Assembly: GCF_030269925.1 (NCBI RefSeq)
Contig: NC_085118.1
Coordinates: 14,090,001-14,154,000 of the forward strand
Source: Bombyx mori
Lineage: Eukaryota; Arthropoda; Insecta; Lepidoptera; Bombycidae
Direction: 5' to 3'
Length of the DNA: 64,000 nt
Part shown: positions 26,301 through 38,300 of the stretch, one piece after another
How positions within the stretch are numbered: the first letter of the stretch is position 1
Layout of the letters: every line of letters starts with the position of its first letter
Notes under the pieces: model-generated
Told to the model about the DNA's origin: nothing
Databases searched by the model: none
What the model saw: only the letters and a program-made list of their open reading frames with translations
Program-made: the position numbers and the translations under genes

Positions 26301-29300
26301 CACTTAACACCAGGTGGGCTGTGAGCTCATCTAGCCATCTAAGCAATAAAAGAAAAAATAGAAAAAAAGGTGCATCAGTCAAACAATATGTGCAGCGGAA
26401 TTTCATCTACCCTATGGAGACTGGATCGGCTCCAAGTCCCAAAGCATACAGTCATGTGTCTTCGCAGTTTGTACCGCGAGGATCCACAGTAGACTTTCAG
26501 TTTGTTACGATCCATTCGTCTCATTGAATCCTATAGATAAGGATTTTGCATGTAGTTTTTCTGGTATACGTTGCTAGAACAATTTACTTTCAATATACAT
26601 CCTGGAATTCAATATAGATTCGATAATTTCTTATCGTCTGGCAAATCAGTTCAGGGACGATTATAGGTATCATGGAGTTTATTCCAGCCAATCGTTCTGT
26701 AATTATCAGTAACCAGCCGTACTCGCTCGCTTCGCTGGGTATTTAAAATTAACATTCTTATTTATTGTCATTATTATTAGGCATTCTAACACTCACATAA
26801 ATATTAGCCTATCCATTAAGAACATGTATTTTCTATATGGATACCAAGTTTCAAATCAATTGGATGCATGGTTCAGTAGTTATAACGGAACATCCGTAAA
26901 AACTGGTGGTAGGACCTCTTGTGAGTGCGCGCAGGTGGGTACCACCACCCTGCCGTGAAGCAGTAATGCGTTTCGGTTTGAAGGGTGCGGCAGCCGTTGT
27001 AACTATACTTGAGACCTTAGAACTTGTATCTCAAGGTGGGTGGCGCATTTACGTTGTGGATGTCTATGGGCTCCAGTAACCACTTAACACCAGGTGGGCT
27101 GTGAGCTCGTACACCCATATAAGCAATAAAATATATATATATATATATATATATATAGTTTTATGTTATTTGACCCGTGCTTTTATTTTCGCAGGACAAC
27201 TACAATGTACTCCACATCTCAGCTATGTACTCGAGGGAAGATATTGTCAAGCTACTACTCTCGAAAAGGGGAGTCGATCCTTTTGCCACCGGCGGGGTAA
27301 GGAAATGGAAATTAACAAATATGCTAGAAATAAGAAGTCGAGTTGTATGACTTCTGTTGGGGTATCTTAAGAACCAGCGTCGACGAGCCAGTGCTGTTTT
27401 CATAGAATACCTTCCAATGTAGTTAAAGCCCCCATTGTAAGCATTACTACATATACTGGTGGTAGGACGTCTTGTGAGTCCGCACGGGTAGGTACTACCG
27501 CCCTGCGTATTTCTGCCGTGAAGCAGTAATGCGTTTCGGCTTGAAGGGTGGGGCAGCCGTTGTAACTATACTGAGACCTTAGAACTCGTATCTCAAGGTG
27601 AGTGGCAGCATCTACGTTGTTGATGTCTATGGGCTCCGGTAACCACTTAACACCAGGTGGTTTGCTCGTCGACCCATCTAAGCAATAAAATAATAATAAA
27701 AACACATATCTTTCATTATATCGAGTGTGACCATATTACAATGCCCTCAATGTACAGCAATTAGAACTGACGCGTGAGTACCACGCTTGGGATCGTGAGC
27801 TTACTCCTTTATTGCTTAGAGGGTTGGTTATAAGCCCACGCCGCACCTGCCAAGCGATTACCGTACCACTTACGATTAATTGTCGTTAAGGAAATTACTT
27901 TATTTTCTTTTCGTTTTTGTCGAACGGCCTCTTCACACGCTTTATATTATGAAGGTAGTCGCATAAGTATTAAAAGAATAAAAAGTCACAAAAGGAATGT
28001 CTTCAATTTCACCAAAAAGCTGCGTTATCTATTTGACAACTATTCATTCAATTTCCAGCCTTAATTCAAATGTCTAGAATCGTCTTTCGAGATGTTAGAA
28101 TTCAGCGTGACTAATGACAATAATCGTTTTGAACGATATACTGGAAAGGATGCGGAAAAATACCGAAACAAAAAAAAAGCTAATAAGGAATTTTGAAGTT
28201 GGTGCCATCAAAACTTTTCATTCCGCCAAACAGACAATAGAATCGTACAAAACTTTCAGATTCCTCCTCCATACCTGATTCTATAGAATGCTACAGATTT
28301 AGGAAAGCTAAGAAGAACAACTGCAAACTGATTTCTTCACGCTTTCAAAGTTATAATGGACGTGATCCAATGCGCGTTTCTCATACAATTCAACGCTCAT
28401 TCGAGTCAACGGCAATACAGGAATGAGCATTTCGTCTGAAAATCGTTAAATATATTCGCGAGTGTCCAACTCATTCGTTTATGTTGCAATCCGTTCGAAG
28501 TTACCACTAGTTTATAACCAGTACAACCGCCTATCTTCATTTCAAAAATAATACACCCTGTATAGTATATTTACAGATACATCGCTCTGTCTCATAAAAA
28601 AAAAGATGTGTGGTGTCGTGGGACACCGGATAGGAACGAAGTTCCTTATTATGAAAATATTAATTTTAAGTTCTATTCGAGGTATAAAGAAAATAATTAT
28701 TCGGGTATACATTTTTTATTATGATTTTTTCAGTAATAAAAATAAAATAAAATACTTTACAAAATTATCAACTTTATTTTATTCACAATGGTTTAAAAAA
28801 TATAATATTAATATACAAAGAAACAGCTATTTATATGAGTAATAATACCTAATAACCGTCATCACGTAGACTATACATTAGACACTGTATAGCCATCATA
28901 CTAAGACTATACATAAATAATAAAAATCTTACGTTACGGACGTTTTTTCCCGGTTACCCCACCGTATCGTACCATAAGGAACTTCGTCCAAAAAAAAATT
29001 TCTAAGCATTGCTTATCTTTTTAATGTAGAGTCGACAGCAGACAGCAGTCCACATAGTGGCGAGCAGGCAAACAGGAACGGCCACGAGCATACTTAGAGC
29101 ACTCCTGACTGCCGCCGGAAAAGATATACGCCTACGAGCTGATGGAGTAAGTACATATTATTACGTACGTGTTACTGGTGGTGGGACGTGAGTCCGCACG
29201 GGTAGGTACCACCACCCTGCCTATTTCTGCCGTGAAGCAGTAATGCGGTTTGAAGGGTGGGGCAGCCGTTGTAACTATACTTGAGATCTTAGAACTTATA

Positions 29301-32300
29301 TCTCAAGGTGGGTGGCGCATTTAAGTTGTAGATATCTATGGGCTCCAGTAACCACTTAACACCAGGTGGGCTGTGAGCTCGTCCACACATCTAAGTATTA
29401 AAAAAAATAAAAAAACGATGGATGAAAGGTTATTTGGTTTAAGCGACATTTTGCTAAATACGCGACACGTATCTTTGTAATTAGAGGTCCGTTTTATTTG
29501 GTATTAGCATCACCAATTGTTCGACAATCGATGTTTTTAATTGAACTTCAATTAAGTTTACCGCATTCAACTACCGGAAGAAGTTTTTTTTGTTATAATA
29601 TTTTTTCCAAATTCTATACTTTAAATGGCCCTCCTGTGAAGTTGTAAAAATGTCACTTAAACCAAATATCCTTTGACCACTCGATATACAAATGCCACAT
29701 TTCTTACGATTCTGTAACGGCTGACGGATTGTTATAACTGTCAAACGTTTATCGCATATTACTCGTCTTTAATTAATTAATCATTCTGATGTCCATTGCA
29801 ATACATTATATTATGTTCAACTTAAGATACTATTGTGACGTAGTTGTTCTTTGCGTCCGAAATGAGATCTCAGCATTCTTCCTAATTCTGCGCCCTCGCT
29901 TGCGTGCTATTGTCAGAAGTTTTAAGACAGACCGAACTCCGGGCTGTATCGATAAGAATTTAATTCGTTCGCCTACCTAATTGTTGATAGTCCAAGTGGT
30001 TAACTCAACTTCTCGCAGACTGGTAGGTGAGCTCACGGGACTCAATCTGGGAGGCTAACACTAACTCTACCAAGAGCAGTGCTTCGCTGAATCTTAGTCT
30101 TAAGTTTTAAGTGACTTTAATTAGTGTCTTAAAAACAGAATACCTGTAATAAAATTTCAATGTTTCGTTCAATGAACTCCAAGTCGACCTCAAGAGAAAG
30201 ATCACAATCATAACATTGATACGTCGCTAGTAAAGCGAAAGGCACGCCGATGTCGCATTCAAAGCACCATCGCGTGAATCGATAAAGTTTAGACTTGCGA
30301 CTGGCAAAAGAGTCGATCGGTAAACACTAGTAGGAGTAGTGGATGCAGCGTCGCACCATCGCGTGCAGCCGCCCGTCGCCTGGCACCGCCACCCACCCCT
30401 GATTAAGGAATTGCCCCCAAATACTCCCACAACGCGGCCCGTAAACAAATCCTCCCTATACTACCGAACCCGATGGGCCAAATTATGAAAACACCGTAAC
30501 GTGGTCGCCCATCACGTGACGCGACACGCATTAATTTGACAAATATTAATTAATCCTTAAAAAAAAATCCAGCCAAAACTCGACAAGGGGAAGTCGGCGC
30601 TGGCGTTTTAAGGACGTTCCGATAGTGAAAACGAGCCACCCCACGCGAATGGAAAGTAGCTAATTATCCGTCGAGCTTTAGCCGCCGGGTAAACGTCACC
30701 GCGCAAAATTTACAATGCAAATTACTCGCTGAATATTAGTTATAGCGTCGACGATGAAATTCAAAATTACTAATTTTAATACAATGAGTCTCAGTCGCTC
30801 TTTCGTCACGAGAAGGAGCAGGTAGCTCCACGATGGCTTCCGACTTTACGTTCGCGTCGCTAGGATAGTAACCATGGAGGATCAAGTACGTATCCTCGTC
30901 GTCTATAATCCGTCTGACTTCAGAGTTGAAATGACGTGGAAGCGGAACGATCGATTCGTATATTCCACGGAACGCCTATAAGATTCCAATGCACATAAGT
31001 CGCATACTATTGTCTGTGTGTCACGATATGAGGGTTTCGTGCAGTGCCGGCTGCAAATAGCGAATTAGTTGCGGCTTCGGTACGTGCGAAGGTAGTTCCG
31101 CGGTATGTCTGATAGCGGGAGAGACGTGCCGAGAAGCGCGAATATCAATTTTTCATCGGGAGTCCGTAGTCCGCCTGCTAACCAGCAAAAGGACCTCCAA
31201 AGGCTCGAACTAAGTTTTATAGAGCTGAATAAAGAAAGAGCCAAACAGAAGGAATGGAAAAAGCTAATACGCGACCTGGTGTTCCAGAGAGGCAAGGTCC
31301 CGCTGCTGCTCGCGGTGGAGGCCGGGAACCAGAGCATGGTCCGAGAGCTGCTAAGCGCACAAACGGCTGAACAACTGAAGGTATGTACGGGGCGCCTGCT
31401 ATTATTCTATAGCAACATTTTTTAAGTTTCATTTAATGGGTGCGCCTTGTGTTTTATAAATACGAAGTTGCTTTACTGTGTCTGGGCTGAATAAAATTGC
31501 ATTATCTTTGCTAGTGTCGCGGACCTAATGTAACGATATATTTGAGCTAGACTCGGCACATTTGCAAGGCACAATTAAATTGTAATTTAAAAGAAGTGGT
31601 TTTTGATGCAATAAATGAAGGTTATTACGTTTTATTTGAATCAAGAGAGACATGCATATGTTTGTCCATCTGATGTGAAGCTGTTCTCGGAATCCAAAGA
31701 CACTATTGATCTTGAATTTCCGCATAGCAGATCTTCGGCCATAGCCCCGTAACGCAGAACTGTTATCCTTATTAAATGAACCGATACATTAATATTAATA
31801 GATTTTGTTATGTACTTCCATTAACGCCATTTGGAAAAAGGAAAGCCCCCAGTTTCATATCGATCTATCTGAGTTAAAACTGCATTTTACATCTATGCTA
31901 AAGTCATAACGATTTAAAAGTCTGTGTAAGCTTACCTGAATTAAAATAAAATTTATTTTATCAATGAGGCAATTGTTAGCGCCCTTCTTGAAATAAGTGA
32001 AGCATGTGTTACTAAAATAAAAGAAAACTCGCCCTCCACACGTGAACCTGTGATTCGTAGCTAAAATAGGTGAGATGATGCTGCCAATCTATTACTGTGC
32101 TCAAAATAAAAATTAGGCGGTGGTTTAGAGGAAGGTAAATAGAAAAAAAAGAATGCGATGTAAAAACACTAGAACTAATGAAAAATAGGACATTAGTAGT
32201 AGTAGATAATTCTCACAAAGAAACTTGAAATTGACATGAAACTTCAAGTCACGGACTACAGATCAAAACAAAACAATTCAAAATGGAACGAATGACCGCT

Positions 32301-35300
32301 TTGCAGCAGAAATAGGTGGGATGGCAGTCCCTAACGAAGCTCGGGCCTCGTGGGGACCACATGATCTGTTCCAATTTACACCAATCCGTACACTTAACCG
32401 AATCTATCCAGGCGACGACCCCTGCCGGAGACACCGCTCTGCATCTAGCTGCCAGAAGGAGGGACGTAGACATGGCCAGGATCTTAGTGGACTACGGAGC
32501 AGTAGTCGATGCTACGAATGGCGCTGGACAAACACCTTTACATATAGCCGCAGCTGAAGGCGATGAGCCCTTAGTAAAGTACTTCTACGGAGTCAGGGCT
32601 AACGCTGCGATTGCTGATAATGAGGGTGAGATTTTGTCGTTTATAATAGGTATTGTGTTGAAGACGGGTTGAAACCGATATCCAGATACAATGCAGTAAT
32701 TACGATATGCTACGATATGTACGATATGTTGAGTGGACTTCCTTCTTGAAATACTCCAGTTCGATTATCAGTGCGTGGTTAATAAAGCTTCTCACGCAAT
32801 GAGCAATCATTCGTATTGTATGCACCATTACAATTCTGAAATGATTTTGATTCCCTTGATTTTTGTACCGTTCCTAAGGGCCCTAATATGACACCTTCGT
32901 TATTTTGGAATCGCTACATTCATCCACAGTCACCTTCCGAGTTAATAGATCTCCTTCTTCAAACTAAGATTCTTAATCAGTAGTGGCAGTAGCGGTTATC
33001 AGACCGATTCATAATTTTGTAGTTTCAATTGCATTGCTACAACAGTTACGGAGAAGAGAAAGACGGCAGTACCCATTTATGCCGGATCGGTAAAAACTGA
33101 GGCTTTAGAACACATACCTCAAATTTGGTGGCGGCATTTACGTTGTTGATGTCTATGAGCTCCGATAACCACTTAATACCAGGTGTGCCGTGAGCTCACC
33201 CAGTCATTAAACACACAAAAAAGTCAGCAGTTGATTAAAGACAAGGTAAAACCTGCGATGATACTCCACAGATCGAACTCCAATGCATTTAGCAGCGGAG
33301 AATGGTCATGCTGCCATCATTGAACTACTGGCGGACAAGTTTAAGGCTTCGATCTTCGAGAGGACCAAGGACGGCAGCACTTTGATGCACATTGCGTCAC
33401 TCAATGGCCACGCGGATTGCGCCATGATGCTTTTCAAGAAAGGTGTCTACCTACACATGCCCAACAAGGTAAAGCTATTCATTACAAGTAGATTTTTTAT
33501 TGCCCTTGTAGGCAGACGCACACGACCCACCTGATGCTGTGTGGTTACCGTTGCCCATGAACTTCAGCAATGATAGGGACAGAGCCAAGCCGCTGCCTAC
33601 AAAAAGATCGTATTGTCAGTCCATGAGGGTAGGGACTACCTGCCTTAGGCCCCAAATAAATATCGGGACGCAGCCATTTGAGGGTTGGAACGTCGATTAC
33701 ACATAATTGAGACATAATTGTCAGGGTAGATGATGCTGTTCTCTTTTTTTTTTCATTTAACGGCCATGAGCTCATTCACCAATTTATCCATATTTTTTAA
33801 AACACCTAGAACAACACTTAAAACTCAGTGACATTTTCTTTCCCCTAATGTTCAACGCGAGATTAATATTTGCTAAAAACACATTAGTTCATACGACTTG
33901 AAACTAAAACTGCGAAGTATTTCATATATCAACGATGAAGTATTCACCTAAGGCACCTTTCATGTCATAACGGCTATCTGAAAAGACACTATTGAAAGAT
34001 TGTAACATTCTAAGCGCACTGATAAATAAGATTTTTGGTAGGCAGCGGCTTGGCTCGGTAGGCAGCGGCTTGGCTCGGTAGGCAGCGGCTTGGATCTGCC
34101 CCTGTTCATCCATATTATCTGGAACCGCTGCGTTCATCGACAGTGCGTTCCCGGAGGTCTTTTTTACCACGTACCATCCGGCTATGGAATGAGCTCCCCT
34201 CCACGGTGTTTCCCGAGCGCTATGATATGTCCTTCTTCAAAAAAGGCTTGTGGAGAGAGTATTAAGCGGTAGGCAGCGGCTTGGCTCTGCCCCTGGCAAT
34301 GCTGAAGTCCATGGGCGACGGTAACCACTCACCATCAGGTGGGCCGTGCGCTCGTCTGCCTACAAGGGCAATAAAAAAAACAATTGTTAAACAAAAAAAC
34401 TATTATTATTTTCCTTTAGAAATGAGTGCAGTAGGGCTCTTCTCTGCATAAACACTAGAAATAACGTTTAGGCACGAAGCTGAGTCGTTTTATAGTATTG
34501 CGTGTTCCGGTCTATTGGCGGTGCATAGCTTCGCTTTTCCTACGTTCGTCCTTGTCGAATTATTTATCCTGTGTAATAGTAATATAATGCTTTTATTTAT
34601 ATTTATTTTATAATACTTGTGTAATATAACTTACTGGTGGTAGGACCTCTTGTGAGTCCGCACGGGTAGGTACCACCGCCCCGCCTATTTCTCCTTGTCC
34701 TTACACGGGTGGCCAACAAACACTGACCGGTCACAACTTAATTGTAACGACTAAAATTCGCGATTATATTTCGCGAGTAAAGAATATAGGCCAGAACGTA
34801 AAACTTTATTGTAATTTATTTATTTATTGCTTATTGCTTATTGCTGATGTGTGGACGAGCTCACAGCCCATCTGGTGTTAAGTGGTTACTGGAGCCCATA
34901 GACATCTACAACGTAAATGCGCCACCCACCTCGAGATACAAGTTCTAAGGTCTCAGTATAGTTACAACGGCTACCCCACCCTTCGAACCGAAACGCATTA
35001 CTGCTTCACGGCGGAAATAGGCGGGGTGGTGGTACCTACCCGTGCGGACTCCCACGAGGTCCTACCACCAGTGATTACGCAAATTATAATTTTGCGGGTT
35101 TGGTTTTTATTACACGATGTTATTCCTTCACCGTGGAAGTCAATCGTGAACATTTGTTGAGTACGTATTTCATTAGAAAAATTGGTACCCGCCTGCGGGA
35201 TTCGAACACCGGTGCATCGCTACATACGAATGCACCGGACGTTTTATCCTTTAGGCCACGACTACTTCAAAAAGGTAAGGTAACCGACGGGTTTTTGCAG

Positions 35301-38300
35301 TCATTTACCTTAAGAGGTCAGGTCGTACTTTCAACTGTATTGTGAAACGATTGTCCCGCTTTTCAAATCGGATTGAATGTTCGCTTCGTGGCTGGGTGCT
35401 GTATTGACCCGTTTTTATTTAAAAAAAATTAAATATTCAATTAAATAACTATTCACTAACTCAATTTACGATTCAGCGAACGAAAAGCACTGAAGAATAA
35501 TTTTACCGATGTATTACCATCTTAAACGACTCTTATTAAGATAAAATAAAAAACAGCAATTGAATTAATACATATCAATGAGTTACACAAAGTAAAATAA
35601 AATCGAGAGAAACAACATTTTTAATATACTTAGTAGCACTATGAGAAAGATAGCAATACTAATAGTCTTAGCTGCTACAGTTTACAAGTATTTTGAAAAA
35701 CAAACATTTGATGAAGTTTTGTTTGTGAAAATAGAAAATGGTTTGATCAAAGGTCTAAAATCAGACGATGGAAGTTATTCTATGTTCCTGGGAATACCCT
35801 ACGCTCTAGTCAATGAAAGTAATCCGTTCGGGGTAAGTCTCAATTAAATTTACATTATTAATGTTTTATTTGCTAAAAGATGCTCAATTGATCATTGAAC
35901 ATGCTGACAATAACTATGTCGATAAGGTAATCGTGGTTTTTACGTTAAGTGACTTTCAGAAACACTGAAAATTGTTCAGTACGTGCGTCATCTCGAAATT
36001 AGAATCTTGAATTTAAACGATGATTTCTGATAAGTTTAACCATTTCTTTAAGGATTCTTTGCCAACACTACCATTTAACGAAATATACGAAGCGTTCGAC
36101 GATTCTACTGCCTGTCCACAAAAAGAAGAATTCAATAATACTATCGTTGGAGAGATGCAATGTTTGCGATTAAATATTTACGTGCCGAAATCTTTGAACA
36201 ACAACTTGCCTGTGTTGATTTATTTTTACGGAGGAACATTTGAAATCGGTTTTGCAGGACGCTACCTATATGGACCAAAATATTTGGTCAGACACGAAAT
36301 AATCCTTGTGACAGTAAATTATCGGCTCGGCCCTTACGGGTTTCTATGCACTGATTCTTCGAATGCGATAGGTAATCAAGGTTTAAAAGATCAAAAAAAG
36401 GCAATAGTCTGGATTAGAGAAAATATAGGAGTTTTTGGCGGCGATAAAGATAGAATAACAGTTTCGGGGCACAGCTACGGCGCTTCGGGCGTTGATTTGC
36501 TGCTCCATTCGCTGCATATAAATGAAAAACTGTTTCATAAGGTTATAATACAAAGCGGGACCTCATATTTTCCTGAAATAATGGCGAAACCTAACAACAG
36601 TGTACCCTTTGAACTTGCAAAAAGACTAGGATTTAAAACAGCACAATTGGATTTAGCTATAGATTTCTTATCGAAAGAAAATTATAAAGACGTTATTAAT
36701 GCTGCTGTGGAATTGGATGTAAAATTTTATTGCTGCAATGAAAATTATTTTAGCGGAGCCCAAAATTTTTTAACTGATTATCCAATAAATTTAAATACTC
36801 CGATAGTTGAAGGCATGTCTATTTTAATTGGAAACACTAATAATGAACGAGCGCACAATTATTATGGGAAGAAGAACCTAAACTTTGACATATTTCAGGA
36901 TCATTTACAAATAGCTTTCAATTTTGATGACGAACATTTATTGAATACAAAAGAAATTGTGAAGAAACAATACATCGGAAATGAAAAAAATATTGATATG
37001 GTAGAGAATAACATTGTACAATTCTCCTCGGATTTTTATTACTACCATCCAACAAAAAGAAATGTTTTGAAATATATTGACAATGGTGCAAAAAAAGTAT
37101 ATAATTACTTATTTTCGTATGACGGAAATAGGAATTTTTTGAAAAAAACCTTTAATTTAAATGGTAGTGGAGCGTTTCATGCAGACGAAATTGGATATCT
37201 ATTTGACATATCATTTATGGATAAGACCCTTACAATTGAAGATATGTTAATTGTTGATAGAATTACCACACTTTGGGCAAACTTTGTTAAATCAGGGTAT
37301 GTTTTCTTTTTAAATTACAGGTATATTTGGTGGCTTTTATTCGAGTTAATCATAATATTGCACAAATAATGGCAAGCTTCTTTTCTCTAACAAAACTCTT
37401 TTAAGTTATCCTCCACCCTTCGTTGTTCTCCTCATTACTGAGAGTCGTAACTCCCCCGTTGCGTCAATCTCTCGTGTACAATTGTTCTCCATCCTCTAGG
37501 TCGAATTTAGTCCAACCATCCTCTAGGACGCTTGCCCTCTATCTAGCAAGTCACTATCAGCTTCTCAAGATTGTGATCCTCCCTGACCCTCCGAGAAATG
37601 TCTCCAAAGAATTCCAATGCTCTATGAATGCATATTGTGGATGTTTGGGTTTGAGTTATAAAATTTATAAATGTAGCACTTTTAATTTTTTCCATGGGAG
37701 AAAACTTGTTAGTGACAGTCATAAAATACATGACTGTCACTTTGGCAGCGGCTTGGCTCTGCCCCTGGCATTGCTGAAGTCCATGGGCGACGATAACCAC
37801 TCACCATCAGGTGGGCCGTATGCTCGTCTGCCTACAAGGGCAATAAAAAAAAAAAAACAAACATGAAACATGTAAAAACTAAAAGGGATGGACCTGACGT
37901 AAATGTATTGGAGACATGGAACTCAAATAAATTTATAATCTTCGGTCTCATTCCACAATATTAACGTCTGAAAATACACATTTTTCAGAAACCCTACACC
38001 TGTCCCAACAGAACTACTGCCAATTATATGGAAACCAATATCGAAAGACTCCTTTTACACTTTAAATATAGATACAGCAATGGAGTTGAAATCTGGATTT
38101 TTCGAAGATAGAATGATTTTTTGGGATACATTCTTTGAAAAATACAAACACTTCGTAAAAGGATTTCGGTCGAAAAATGATTCAGCTTGAAATTGTACAT
38201 TCATCATATTCATTTACTTAAAATAATAGTGTGCGGGTAATAATAATGTATTCGGTATATGAAATAAAACGCATTTTGTTTTTTTGTTTGTTTCAATAAC

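Larger units (their letters stand above)
17398..27194 (+). other. nompC intron, 9.8 kb
   Basis: It holds a solo LTR, Bm1, H3 Helitrons, a MITE and LINE tails. 18140-19425 is AT-rich, with a CT-rich patch at 18185-18330. I see nothing in 20680-21120, 21470-21900, 22450-23100, 23710-25150 or 25880-26225. Confidence 0.7.
27297..31287 (+). other. nompC introns between exons 2, 3 and 4
   Basis: Bm1 copies flank the 29030 exon. 27700-28600 shows nothing recognisable. An inverted-repeat segment is at 28633-28989. 29410-29960 is plain AT-rich sequence, followed by a LINE-2 fragment and the CpG-rich region. Confidence 0.6.
31381..33271 (+). other. nompC introns around exon 32412-32625
   Basis: 31381-32411 shows nothing recognisable. 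32626-33271 contains only a diverged Bm1 fragment near its end. Confidence 0.6.
37298..37988 (+). other. Carboxylesterase intron 2
   Basis: This 690-bp intron contains a LINE-1 tail (37743-37855) and a perfect 12-bp hairpin (37711-37741). The part from 37385 to 37640 is relatively rich in CT and looks like a repeat, but I cannot place it. Confidence 0.6.

Noticed and set aside
32316..32411. Upstream extension of the ankyrin exon as another alternative start
   Set aside because: The open stretch is only 32 codons, is not protein-like, and lacks the GC-rich context seen at 31105.
36020..36052. ATG at 36020 as the esterase start
   Set aside because: Family alignment needs the GIPYA segment of exon 1, and a clear acceptor lies at 36052. 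The upstream frame is intron.
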